Positions 36,651-45,121 of a stretch of 64,000 bases of DNA are shown in pieces (the first letter of the stretch is position 1; every line of letters starts with the position of its first letter). A model generated the notes under the pieces. The model had not been told where the DNA came from. It saw only the letters and a list, made by a program, of their open reading frames with translations, and made no database searches. The position numbers and the translations under genes were made by a program. This stretch comes from Anaerolineaceae bacterium (GTDB lineage: Bacteria; Chloroflexota; Anaerolineae; Anaerolineales; Anaerolineaceae): contig PABH01000020.1 of assembly GCA_002702705.1 (NCBI GenBank), forward strand, positions 124,001 through 188,000. The letters are read 5' to 3'.

Positions 36651-37385
36651 TTAGAGTTTGCGGGTAGGTGGATTAATTTTACTCCGGCTGGAATAACTAT
36701 GGTATGTTGGTTCTACCCTGTTTGATGATGGGCGTGGTTCAACCGTTGCGTTCATCCGTGTAGAAGAAGTTGCTTGTCTGGTTGAAAATGTTGCCGGGGT
36801 GGTTCGAAAACCTCGGTTTTGGATAGGTTGCTGTGCTTTTTGTGCCACAGGTTTTACTGACTGTTTCGCAATATTATTAAATATTTTGTCTCCAGCCATC
36901 GAAAGTGATCCGATTATTAAAATTCGGATTACCCAAACCATAATCGCAACAAAAACGGGAACTACTGTATATAAAATTTCCGGATCAATTACAGATGCAC
37001 TCTGGATTGTATGAGTTGCGATTGCCATTGAAATGCCCCACCAAGTTAATGCGGCATTCATCGTGGCAGCTAATAACCATGCGCCAAAAAGAAACCAGGT
37101 TTCTTTTGGTTCATCTGATCCTTGTTCTGGTGTAAACAATCTGGCAATTCCTGCAAAGTCAATTCCACAAAAAGCAATGGATAATATTGTAGCCCAGCGG
37201 ATACCGGCAAATTTCAATTCGCCAAGCAAATCTCTTAGAGCAAAATCAGTCGTACTATAGTTAAATATTTCAAAAGCAATTAATGCACTTATTATAATGA
37301 TGGCATAAATTGCCCCTGATTTGATTTGAATATTTCCAAACTTGTCTGAGAATTTCCATGATGATTGTGCTTTACTGTAATTCAT
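36651..37385 (-). CDS. Membrane protein with basic, disordered C-terminal tail; function unknown
   Basis: A 244-residue protein. Four hydrophobic segments can be seen (about residues 26-45, 62-80, 98-122, 140-165), including a WWGISMAIATH stretch. The last 75 residues are rich in Ser, Thr, Arg, Pro and Gln with few hydrophobics and are likely disordered. I recognise no family. I chose the ATG at 37385, which has GGAG six bases upstream. A near-consensus promoter precedes it, so the gene is probably well expressed and monocistronic. Confidence 0.75.
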   Translation of the reverse strand: MNYSKAQSSWKFSDKFGNIQIKSGAIYAIIIISALIAFEIFNYSTTDFALRDLLGELKFAGIRWATILSIAFCGIDFAGIARLFTPEQGSDEPKETWFLFGAWLLAATMNAALTWWGISMAIATHTIQSASVIDPEILYTVVPVFVAIMVWVIRILIIGSLSMAGDKIFNNIAKQSVKPVAQKAQQPIQNRGFRTTPATFSTRQATSSTRMNATVEPRPSSNRVEPTYHSYSSRSKINPPTRKL

Positions 37386-37422
37386 ACCCAACTCCTTTTA
37401 TAGAACAAATGTTTATAAAAAG

Positions 37423-37451
37423 ATTATAGAACTGAAATTCTAAAAAGTCAA
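37423..37451 (-). promoter_or_regulatory. Near-consensus promoter of the 36651-37385 gene
   Basis: On the minus strand TTGACT (37451-37446) and TATAAT (37428-37423) are separated by exactly 17 bases. Confidence 0.75.
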
Positions 37452-37504
37452 CAATCAATATTGATTAAATCAGGGCTATTCGCAAGGTGAACCTTTTAAG
37501 GAGA

Positions 37505-38749
37505 TTAGGGAAATAACTTGTTGATTAAATGGGGATTCGTAGTCTTCACTAACTCATAAGATATCGAATTGTTTTGAAGAATATTTTTATAAACGTCATT
37601 AGTAATTCTCTTCGGGTGTTGAGATTGCGAAGTGTTTTTATTAAACAAACCGGTTGGCAAATCGAAATATTTGTCCCATTCAAATCCATCCACAAGTGAA
37701 TGATACAAGAAACCTCTCATGTGGGGATTTATATTCGCTGTTTTCCAGATGGTATGTAAACAGGTCAATAAATATGTTGCATCATGTGGATTTAGATTTG
37801 AACTTAAAATATAAACCGGCTTTTTAAATGAAAGTGCCCAAGTTAATAATTTTTTTAATCCCTTTGCTGTTTGGAGGTTAAGGGTTTGCATAGGTTTATT
37901 GAAACTGGCTTTAATCTCTTGGTCACCATAAAAACTTGCCAACATAAAATCAAACAACGGCTTGTTGTTTTTGAGAGGACTGATTTTAGAAAAAATATTT
38001 TTTTGATTGTTGTTAAATGAAAATAAGTGATTATAAAAAGAGTTAAATACTGAGGAAATTAGTTTGTCAAGTAAATTACGATGCCTGGCAGGAAAATAAT
38101 TTTGAAAATTTGGACTAAGAGTGACATTTGATTCCAATTGGATTTGGTGAATAATTTTATAAGCTTCATTGTGTGCCATTCGAATATTTTTATAAACTTT
38201 TCCGGCAGAAGAAATGGAACCTGATCCAGGAGGGTATTTTTTATATAAATGGGCATTTAAAATATACTGGTTTGGTTCAAAAAAAGTTATCCAATAAGAG
38301 CAATGTTCTTTTAAAGCAGAAACCATTTTTTTAACATATTCTAAATAGTAAGTGATCGCAACTTTATTATTCCAGCCTCCCTGCTCAAAGAACCAAATTG
38401 GTTCACTAAAGTGTTGGAGAATGATAATTGGTTGAATTTTTTTTTCTTGTAAATTGATAACCATTTTTCGATAGGTTTCGACAATATATTCATTCCACTG
38501 GTTTTGAAGTGGCTGTACTAGAGACCAATCAATCGTTAATAAGATTGTATTAAGTCCAAGCGATTTTCCTTTTTCAAAATCCTCTTTCCATCCTGTGCCT
38601 AAAGGCTTTTGGATCGTTGTTTGAAGTGGAGAGATATTAACCCAATTTTCCCAATTGTTATTTACAATTTGGTGTGGTGTTAGGTATAGTGGATAGGAAG
38701 CTCCCCAAAAAAAATCCTTTGAAAAATGAAATGTGGCTTTTGGCAGCAT
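37505..38749 (-). CDS. Glycoside hydrolase family 1-like protein lacking the catalytic nucleophile
   Basis: A 414-residue protein with the (beta/alpha)8 pattern of GH1 beta-glucosidases. It keeps the FFWGASYP start, LQHFSEPIWFFEQGGW (residues 111-126), the acid/base segment TFFEPNQY with E158, and the late GFLYHSLVDGFEWDKYFDLPTGLF block (346-369). The nucleophile motif normally reading ITENG is ILSSN (314-318), so the nucleophilic Glu is replaced by Ser316. The protein is somewhat short for GH1 because inserts are lost. It is probably not a retaining glycosidase; a binding or pseudoenzyme role is possible. No signal peptide is visible. Confidence 0.8.
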   Translation of the reverse strand: MLPKATFHFSKDFFWGASYPLYLTPHQIVNNNWENWVNISPLQTTIQKPLGTGWKEDFEKGKSLGLNTILLTIDWSLVQPLQNQWNEYIVETYRKMVINLQEKKIQPIIILQHFSEPIWFFEQGGWNNKVAITYYLEYVKKMVSALKEHCSYWITFFEPNQYILNAHLYKKYPPGSGSISSAGKVYKNIRMAHNEAYKIIHQIQLESNVTLSPNFQNYFPARHRNLLDKLISSVFNSFYNHLFSFNNNQKNIFSKISPLKNNKPLFDFMLASFYGDQEIKASFNKPMQTLNLQTAKGLKKLLTWALSFKKPVYILSSNLNPHDATYLLTCLHTIWKTANINPHMRGFLYHSLVDGFEWDKYFDLPTGLFNKNTSQSQHPKRITNDVYKNILQNNSISYELVKTTNPHLINKLFP

Positions 38750-38873
38750 AAGTTTTTTTACCTTTGATTCGTTGGCTTGATTTTATTTGAGATTTCTAAA
38801 TTCCAATATGTTTCATTATAAAATAGAATGTTTGCTTTACAATTAAAGGTGAAATTAAAATATAATAAATTGA

Positions 38874-39407
38874 ATGGAGAAAAACTTTTTGGAAAATTCA
38901 ATAGAATTTGAAATTAAAGAACCATTAATTAAACAAAATTTGTTTGTTGTAAGTGCAGAATCTTGCACTGGAGGTTTGTTAAGTCATTTAATCACCAATG
39001 TACCAGGTTCATCTGCCTACTATGTGGGTGGGGTAAGTACATATGCATATGAAGCCAAACGTGGATTATTAAAAGTGAAACCTGAAACACTTGAAAAATA
39101 TGGTGCTGTGAGTGGTGAGACAGTTGTTGAAATGGCGAAAGGTGTTAGAAGTCTGTTTGCAGGGGAAATTCCTATTGAGAAAATCGTTGGTATCTCAATA
39201 AGCGGTATTGCTGGACCTGGTGGTGGTATGCCGGGAAAACCAGTAGGACTGGTTTGGTTTGGTTTATCAACACCAGCGGGAACTTGGGCTTGGAAAAAAT
39301 TTTGGGATGGAGATCGAATTAAGAATAAAGAATTATCAGCTGAATTTGGGCTTTATTTAATTAAACAATTTTTAAATAATGACTTACCGAAAGAGGATTA
39401 TTCATAA
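38874..39407 (+). CDS. pncC: Nicotinamide-nucleotide amidohydrolase (CinA C-terminal domain, PncC)
   Basis: A 177-residue stand-alone CinA-C protein that hydrolyses NMN to nicotinate mononucleotide. It shows the family motif SAESCTGGLLSHLIT (catalytic Ser near the N-terminus), STYAYEAKRGLL, GAVSGETVVEMA and SISGIAGPGGG. There is no N-terminal MoaB-like domain. Start is uncertain: the ATG at 38874 lies seven bases behind a TATAAT (38861-38866), which would make the mRNA leaderless; a TTG at 38889 with GGAG upstream is an alternative. It is followed by the GT28 gene. Confidence 0.92.
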   Translation: MEKNFLENSIEFEIKEPLIKQNLFVVSAESCTGGLLSHLITNVPGSSAYYVGGVSTYAYEAKRGLLKVKPETLEKYGAVSGETVVEMAKGVRSLFAGEIPIEKIVGISISGIAGPGGGMPGKPVGLVWFGLSTPAGTWAWKKFWDGDRIKNKELSAEFGLYLIKQFLNNDLPKEDYS

Positions 39408-39420
39408 AGGGAAGGAAAAA

Positions 39421-40641
39421 ATGGACGACGATGCAAAAAAAAGAGTGTTGATCTTAACTGCTGATGCTGGATTTGGTCACCGTAGTGTAGCGATTGCCAT
39501 AAAAAAAGCCCTTGAGCTTTCGTATGAAGATAAAGTATTTGTAGAGATCCGAAATCCGCTTGATGATTCAGATGCACCTGCATTGTTGAGGGAATCCCAA
39601 TCAGATTACGACCGTGTTGTAAAAGAATCCCCAGAATTGTACCGGTTGGGTTATGAAGCTAGTGATGCCAACATTCCTACCACATTAATGGAATCGGTAT
39701 TAACGATTTTATTGTATGAAGTAATTCGAGAAAATCTAAAAGAATTTAAGCCGGATGTTATTGTCTCCACTTATCCGATGTATCTTGCTCCGTTGGATTC
39801 TGTATTAACCCTTCAACGTAAGAAAATCCCTGTGATTTCTGTTATCACAGATTTAGCATCCGTACACCAAATTTGGTTTAAAAAAGATGTAGATGTATGT
39901 ATCGTTCCGAATGATATTGTGAAAAATTTGGCATATTCAAATGGGCTTAAGGCAAGTCAAATTGAAGTATGCGGGATTCCCGTACATCCGGATTTCTCAG
40001 TCATTAAGGCAAGTAAAAAAGAGTTGCGTAAAAGTTTAACTTGGAATGAGAAATTACCAACCATACTTGTCGTTGGCAGCAGTCGAAGCGAACAGATGAT
40101 TAATAAATTAAATATTATTAATCATTCCGGTTTTGATTTTCAATTGATATTGGTTGCTGGAAATGATAAAAAACTGTTTGATCAATTTAATAAGATTGAT
40201 TGGCATCATCCAGTTAAAATTTATGAATTTGTTTCGGAAATGCCTAAATTTTTAAAAGCAGCTGACCTAAATCTTTGTAAAGCAGGGGGTTTAATTATCA
40301 CTGAATCCCTAGCAAGCGGCTTGCCAATGCTACTTACCGATGTTATTCCGGGTCAAGAAGTTGGAAATGCAAAATATGTAGAGGATCACACAAGCGGTTT
40401 TCAGATCCGTTCTGACCAGGATCTGGTGGAAAAATTTTACCATTTGATGGTCAACAACCAAGATAAACTGAAAGAATTACAAAAAAACGCAAAAAAAATA
40501 GGAAAACCAGATTCTGCGTTTGAAGCGGCAAAAATTATCTGGAAACTGGCGGATTTTGGACAGCTTGAAAACATAAAAAACAAAGAAAAACAAACTTCAA
40601 TTATCGGTCTGTTACAAAAGTTCAATATTAATGTGGAGTAA
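39421..40641 (+). CDS. MGDG-synthase/processive-type glycosyltransferase (GT28), paralogue of the gene at 1
   Basis: A 406-residue GT28-type enzyme. The N-terminal motif TADAGFGHRSVAIAI corresponds to the GGGHRSAS loop of the family, and the C-terminal half shows LVVGSSRSEQM and KAGGLIITESLASGLP, the donor-side motif. It probably transfers a sugar to a lipid acceptor at the membrane. The ATG at 39421 has a GGAAGG site and lies 13 bases after pncC. Compared with the gene at 1-1137, the N-loop reads AGFGHRS instead of GGGHRS, hinting at a different specificity. Exact substrates are unknown. Confidence 0.87.
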   Translation: MDDDAKKRVLILTADAGFGHRSVAIAIKKALELSYEDKVFVEIRNPLDDSDAPALLRESQSDYDRVVKESPELYRLGYEASDANIPTTLMESVLTILLYEVIRENLKEFKPDVIVSTYPMYLAPLDSVLTLQRKKIPVISVITDLASVHQIWFKKDVDVCIVPNDIVKNLAYSNGLKASQIEVCGIPVHPDFSVIKASKKELRKSLTWNEKLPTILVVGSSRSEQMINKLNIINHSGFDFQLILVAGNDKKLFDQFNKIDWHHPVKIYEFVSEMPKFLKAADLNLCKAGGLIITESLASGLPMLLTDVIPGQEVGNAKYVEDHTSGFQIRSDQDLVEKFYHLMVNNQDKLKELQKNAKKIGKPDSAFEAAKIIWKLADFGQLENIKNKEKQTSIIGLLQKFNINVE

Positions 40642-40694
40642 AATTAGTATTAAACTGTACAATTCAGTTACTGTTGAATGTGACAGTCAGATGA

Positions 40695-40700
40695 TATAAT
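40695..40700 (+). promoter_or_regulatory. Extended -10 promoter element for the ccm operon
   Basis: TGATATAAT contains a perfect TATAAT with an upstream TG at the extended -10 position. A TTGAAT at 40674-40679 is a possible but closely spaced -35 (15 bases). The leader to ccmE would be about 115 bases and shows no clear structure. Confidence 0.5.
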
Positions 40701-40821
40701 TCCGGAAAATCTACCGAATAGACTGAAATTTATCAGATTATAAAAATTAACCCTTATTTAATCTATGTGTGGCAGAATAATAGGTAAATCAATAAAGGTT
40801 AAATCATAACCAGGAGGATCC

Positions 40822-41337
40822 ATGGACGAAGTAAATGTTTTAAACGAAACGCCGAAAAAAGGTGGTCAAATTAAATTTCTTATTGGCGGTGCATTAATTA
40901 TTGCAGCGATTGTTCTTTTAATATTTACGAATACCAAAGCAGGGGCTCAATACTTCTTAACGGTAGATGAATTGATTGATCGGCAAGATGAGATGATGGG
41001 GAAAGAAGTCCGAATTTCTGGTGCAGTGCTTGGTGATTCAATTGACTATAATACGGATACCTTAGTATTACATTTTTCAGTTGCCCATGTTCCCGGAGAC
41101 AATAAGGATATTGAAGCAGCGGGTGGTCTTGCATTTGTTTTACATCAGGCTGTCAATGATCCTAGTTTAAATAGAATACCGGTTGAATATGTTGGTGTAA
41201 TGCCTGATTTATTACGAGATGAGGCGCAGGCCATTATGACAGGTAAGATGGGTGATGATGGTGTGTTTTATGCTGAAGAATTATTATTAAAATGCCCAAC
41301 CAAATACGAAGAAGCTGTTCCGGAACAATCTTCCTAA
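40822..41337 (+). CDS. ccmE: Cytochrome c maturation heme chaperone CcmE (CxxxY type)
   Basis: CcmE binds heme covalently in the periplasm and hands it to CcmF/H. One N-terminal transmembrane anchor (residues 17-36) is followed by the OB-fold domain (YFLTVDELIDR, VRISGAVL, VEYVGVMPDLL). The heme-binding site is C158-x-x-x-Y162 (KCPTKY) and not the HxxxY of E. coli; this variant is known from archaea and some sulfate reducers. AGGAGG precedes the ATG. It is the first gene of the ccm operon. Confidence 0.94.
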   Translation: MDEVNVLNETPKKGGQIKFLIGGALIIAAIVLLIFTNTKAGAQYFLTVDELIDRQDEMMGKEVRISGAVLGDSIDYNTDTLVLHFSVAHVPGDNKDIEAAGGLAFVLHQAVNDPSLNRIPVEYVGVMPDLLRDEAQAIMTGKMGDDGVFYAEELLLKCPTKYEEAVPEQSS

Positions 41338-41374
41338 ACAAATATTTGTAAAATCCTATATTGATGGAGCAACT

Positions 41375-43447
41375 ATGATATCAAACCTTGGTTTTGGCGC
41401 GTTAATTATCGCGTTTATTGTCAGTTTATACGGTATAGTCACAGCAATTCTTGGACAGCGGAAAAACAACTTTCAACTTGTTGAAAGTGCACGTTCAGCA
41501 ATGCAACTTACATTTCCGCTTATTACAATAACAGCGATAAGCATTATCATTTTACTTGTGCGTGGAAATTATGAAGTGCAGTATGTTTATAATGTAACCA
41601 GTAACGCAATGCCAACTTACTTAAAAATCACAGCATTATGGGGAGGACAATCTGGTTCATTAGTATTTTGGGCTTGGTTAATGTCCGCTTTTGCAACCGC
41701 AGTTACTTTACGAAAATGGGATCGAGATCGTGATCTTTTGCCTTGGGTGATTGTTGTATCTTTGATTACTTTGGCTTTTTTCTTAATAATGATTATTGGT
41801 TTTGAAAATCCATTCCGACGATTTTGGTTTTCAGCTGATGGGCAGGAAATGGTAGCCATGTTTCAGCCAGCCGGTAGTCAATTAATAACACCTCAAGACG
41901 GGCGTGGTTTAAATCCTTTACTTCGCCACCCCGGTATGATTATTCATCCACCGATGTTATACCTCGGTTTTGTTTCATTTGTTATTCCATTTGCATTTGG
42001 GATGGCAGCTTTAATTACAGGCCGAAAAGATGACCGCTGGATTCGTTTAACACGACGTTGGACATTAGTAGCATGGATGTTCTTATCAATTGGTTTGGTT
42101 TTAGGCAGTCGTTGGGCTTATGATGTTTTAGGGTGGGGCGGTTATTGGGCTTGGGACCCTGTCGAAAACGCGGCCTTTATGCCGTGGTTAACCGGAACCG
42201 CATTTTTGCATTCTGTAATGATTCAAGAAAAACGTGGACTTTTTAAACGTTGGAATGTGATCCTAATTATCATGACTTATTTATTAGTGATTTTAGGAAC
42301 CTTCTTGACCCGATCCGGTGTGCTTTCCTCGGTGCATGCTTTTGCCCAAAGCGCCATCGGTCCGCTATTTTTTGTTTTTATTGCAATAACAATGTTAGTT
42401 TCTATTGCTTTGTTAATTACCCGTTGGGGTGATCTTGCTTCCGAAGGACAAATGACATCGCTCTTATCGAGGGAATCCCTATTTCTTATCAATAACTTGT
42501 TGTTCGTGGGCATTTTGGCTGTTGTATTTTGGGGAACGGTCTATCCGTTAATCTCAGAATTACTTACCGGTCAGAAAGTAACAGTTGGCCCACCATTTTA
42601 TGAACGTTCTACCGGTCCACTTTTTGCCGGGCTTCTTTTATTAATGGGTGTTGCTCCTCTATCTGCGTGGGGGCATTCCACATGGAAAACACTTGGCAAA
42701 GCCATGTGGAAACCTGCAATTGCAACGTTGGTGGTGTTAATTGGAATGGCGATCGGTGGCGTCCGAAACCCTGGTGCATTTTTAGGATTAGGACTTTCCG
42801 CATTTGTAATTTTTATTACTTTATATGAATTTTGGCGTGGTATGCGCGCTCGTCATAAACGAAGTGGTGAAAATTATCTGGAAGCTCTCATCAAATTGGC
42901 AGGAAGAAATCGTAGACGATATGGCGGTTATATCATTCACTTAAGCGTAGTTTTAATGGCGATTGGTATTTTGGGAATTGAAGTATTCCAAACTGAAACG
43001 CAAGCCAAATTAGCACAAGGCGAAAGTGTTTCATTAGGTGGGTATACCGTCATGTATAAAAGCCTGGCTGAGTTTGATGTTAATGACGGCCGAAATGTCG
43101 CTCGCGCGGTTGTGGATGTTTACAAAGATGGAAAATATTTAGGTGAGTTAAATCCTCGGCGAGATTATTATTACGACAGCCAACAGCCCATGACGATCCC
43201 TGGTGTAAGATCTACGCTGGAAGATGATCTATACATTATTTTGGTAAATTGGGAACAAATCTCCAGTCGTGGTGCAACATTTAAAATTTTCCATAATCCG
43301 CTCATTAACTGGTTATGGATTGGTGGTATTGTTTTAATCCTGGGATCATTTATTGCTGCCTGGCCAGATGCTGAAAAAGAAGTTCCAGTGGCTGTAAGTA
43401 ATAAACGAAAGAACCAAAAAACGCAAACTGCAGCGAGCACAGATTAA
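41375..43447 (+). CDS. ccmF: Cytochrome c heme lyase subunit CcmF
   Basis: A 690-residue integral membrane protein with about 14 to 15 hydrophobic segments. The WWD heme-handling motif WGGYWAWDPVENA is present near residue 255, with flanking histidines in HPPMLY and AFLHS. A periplasmic domain before the last transmembrane helix (residues 535-640) is typical. CcmF with CcmH ligates heme to CxxCH motifs of apocytochromes. It lies between ccmE and ccmH. Confidence 0.96.
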   Translation: MISNLGFGALIIAFIVSLYGIVTAILGQRKNNFQLVESARSAMQLTFPLITITAISIIILLVRGNYEVQYVYNVTSNAMPTYLKITALWGGQSGSLVFWAWLMSAFATAVTLRKWDRDRDLLPWVIVVSLITLAFFLIMIIGFENPFRRFWFSADGQEMVAMFQPAGSQLITPQDGRGLNPLLRHPGMIIHPPMLYLGFVSFVIPFAFGMAALITGRKDDRWIRLTRRWTLVAWMFLSIGLVLGSRWAYDVLGWGGYWAWDPVENAAFMPWLTGTAFLHSVMIQEKRGLFKRWNVILIIMTYLLVILGTFLTRSGVLSSVHAFAQSAIGPLFFVFIAITMLVSIALLITRWGDLASEGQMTSLLSRESLFLINNLLFVGILAVVFWGTVYPLISELLTGQKVTVGPPFYERSTGPLFAGLLLLMGVAPLSAWGHSTWKTLGKAMWKPAIATLVVLIGMAIGGVRNPGAFLGLGLSAFVIFITLYEFWRGMRARHKRSGENYLEALIKLAGRNRRRYGGYIIHLSVVLMAIGILGIEVFQTETQAKLAQGESVSLGGYTVMYKSLAEFDVNDGRNVARAVVDVYKDGKYLGELNPRRDYYYDSQQPMTIPGVRSTLEDDLYIILVNWEQISSRGATFKIFHNPLINWLWIGGIVLILGSFIAAWPDAEKEVPVAVSNKRKNQKTQTAASTD

Positions 43448-43467
43448 CTAACATGGAAGGATGGAAT

Positions 43468-43986
43468 ATGTACAATCATTCCGGTTTTCACTTTGTAAAA
43501 AAAATCACAATCTTAGGCTTGTTAATTTTGGTTTTATTTTTCATACCAACCATGAATGTACTTGCTCAATCTGGCAATCCACCGACGGCAGATGATGTAA
43601 ATGCAGTTGCGAAACAACTATATTGTCCGGTTTGTGAGAATATTCCTTTGGATGTTTGTCCAACCCAGGCTTGTGCACAATGGCGGGAGACAATTCGTGA
43701 AAAATTAATCGCTGGTTGGTCTGAAGAACAAATTAAACAGTACTTTGTGGATCAGTATGGTGACCGCGTGTTGGCAGAACCACCTCGAACAGGATTAAAT
43801 TGGCTGGTTTATATTTTGCCTCCGGTTGTATTTTTGGTTGGTGTGTTTTTTGTCTATCGAAATTTGACGAAGTTAAAAAGATCATCACCTAACCCAGAAA
43901 ATATCGAAGAACCGAAAACCAGCGATCCTTATTATTCGCAGGTTGAAGATGCGTTAAAGTCGCTCGTGGAAGCAGAAAAAGATTAA
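43468..43986 (+). CDS. ccmH: Cytochrome c maturation thiol oxidoreductase CcmH (CycL)
   Basis: A 172-residue membrane-anchored protein. A signal/anchor segment (residues 12-33) precedes the redox motif LYCPVC with C53 and C56, then an EQIKQYFVDQYGDRVLAEPP segment and a second transmembrane helix near residues 112-130. It reduces the CxxCH thiols of apocytochrome c before heme attachment. Extra cysteines C64 and C69 shortly after the motif are not in E. coli CcmH. I chose the ATG at 43468 because GGAAGG stands correctly upstream; an ATG 15 bases earlier is in frame. Confidence 0.92.
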   Translation: MYNHSGFHFVKKITILGLLILVLFFIPTMNVLAQSGNPPTADDVNAVAKQLYCPVCENIPLDVCPTQACAQWRETIREKLIAGWSEEQIKQYFVDQYGDRVLAEPPRTGLNWLVYILPPVVFLVGVFFVYRNLTKLKRSSPNPENIEEPKTSDPYYSQVEDALKSLVEAEKD

Positions 43987-44000
43987 GATAAGGATAAACT

Positions 44001-44561
44001 ATGCAAAATCCAAGTTCCGAAGAGAATACCCAAAAAAGAAGTTTACCCACTGGTGTGGTTACAATTGTTTTTGCAATTGTTTTAGGTTTTTTGGCATTAT
44101 TAGCTTGGGGATTAAATAATGCCCAGAAAGGTCCAATTCAGGTTGGTAAATCTGTACCTCCATTTACATTAACCAGCTTTTCCGGAGATGTTTACGATAC
44201 GGCTGAACTACAAGGGAAAGTAATTGTTGTTAATTTTTGGGCTTCTTGGTGTAAACCTTGTGAACAAGAAGCTGCTGAAATGGAACAAGCTTGGAAAGAA
44301 TACCAACCTACTGGAGAAGTTATCTTCTTAGGTGTGGACTATGTCGATACCGAAACAGAGGCATTGGCTTATCTCGACAAGTTTAATATCACGTATCCAA
44401 ATGGACCTGATTTGAGAACAAAAATTTCTCAGTTATTTCGAATTCGTGGGGTACCTGAAACTTACATAATTGACAAAGAAGGTAAGTTGGCTGGTGTAAA
44501 AATTGGTCCTTATACTTCTATTGGTGAAATAAAAATGATGATTGATCCCTTGTTGGATTAA
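44001..44561 (+). CDS. ccmG: Membrane-anchored thioredoxin-like CcmG/ResA protein
   Basis: A 186-residue TlpA-family thioredoxin. A transmembrane anchor at residues 18-38 is followed by the domain with the active site WASWCKPC (C84, C87) and the cis-proline loop RGVPETYIID. It keeps CcmH or apocytochrome cysteines reduced on the outer side of the membrane. The next gene begins 17 bases later in the same operon. Confidence 0.93.
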   Translation: MQNPSSEENTQKRSLPTGVVTIVFAIVLGFLALLAWGLNNAQKGPIQVGKSVPPFTLTSFSGDVYDTAELQGKVIVVNFWASWCKPCEQEAAEMEQAWKEYQPTGEVIFLGVDYVDTETEALAYLDKFNITYPNGPDLRTKISQLFRIRGVPETYIIDKEGKLAGVKIGPYTSIGEIKMMIDPLLD

Positions 44562-44577
44562 TGGGAGAGAATAAATA

Positions 44578-45105
44578 ATGGATTTGGGATCTATATTTTT
44601 AATTTTGGGGTTGGCAATTTTCGTTGCGATTTTTATTTTCAGACCTTTTTTTGAAATTCCTAATCAAAAGAAATTAATCACTTCTTCTGTACCCGTTTCC
44701 GAAAATGATCAACAACGATCTATTTTATTAGCAGAGCGTGACCGAGTCTTGCGTGCTCTCCAAGAGTTGGATTTTGACCAGGCTTTAGGAAAAATCCCCG
44801 AAGAAGATTATCCGATTCAGCGTAAATACTTATTGCAAAAAGGTGCGCAAATACTAAAGTCTTTAGATGAATTATCCGGAAACAGTGGAAATTTTGACCA
44901 GGAAGCAGTGATCGAAGCCGCGGTAGCAGCCCGCCGTGCTGATGGTGTGGTTCAAATTGAAAAGAATAGTGATGTGGAAGCGTTAATAAATGCCCGTAAG
45001 CGCCAACAAAAAAACGAATCAGCGGGTTTCTGCCCAAAATGCGGCAATGCGGTTAAGCAAAACGATCAATTTTGTGCACGCTGCGGCTTTACCTTATCAG
45101 ACTAA
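44578..45105 (+). CDS. CcmI-like membrane-anchored protein with C-terminal zinc ribbon
   Basis: A 175-residue protein. One N-terminal transmembrane helix (residues 5-22) is followed by a helical segment LLAERDRVLRALQELDFDQALGKIPEEDY that resembles the N-terminal part of CcmI. The C-terminus is a zinc ribbon, CPKCG and CARCG, separated by about 12 residues. The TPR region of proteobacterial CcmI is missing. Its place after ccmG fits a role in the heme ligation module, but the zinc ribbon is an unusual addition. Confidence 0.75.
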   Translation: MDLGSIFLILGLAIFVAIFIFRPFFEIPNQKKLITSSVPVSENDQQRSILLAERDRVLRALQELDFDQALGKIPEEDYPIQRKYLLQKGAQILKSLDELSGNSGNFDQEAVIEAAVAARRADGVVQIEKNSDVEALINARKRQQKNESAGFCPKCGNAVKQNDQFCARCGFTLSD

Positions 45106-45121
45106 TTGGAAGAAGGTTTTT

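Noticed and set aside
44990-45121. N-terminal extension of the diheme cytochrome
   Set aside because: It would overlap the zinc-ribbon gene and hide the lipoprotein signal that begins at 45122.
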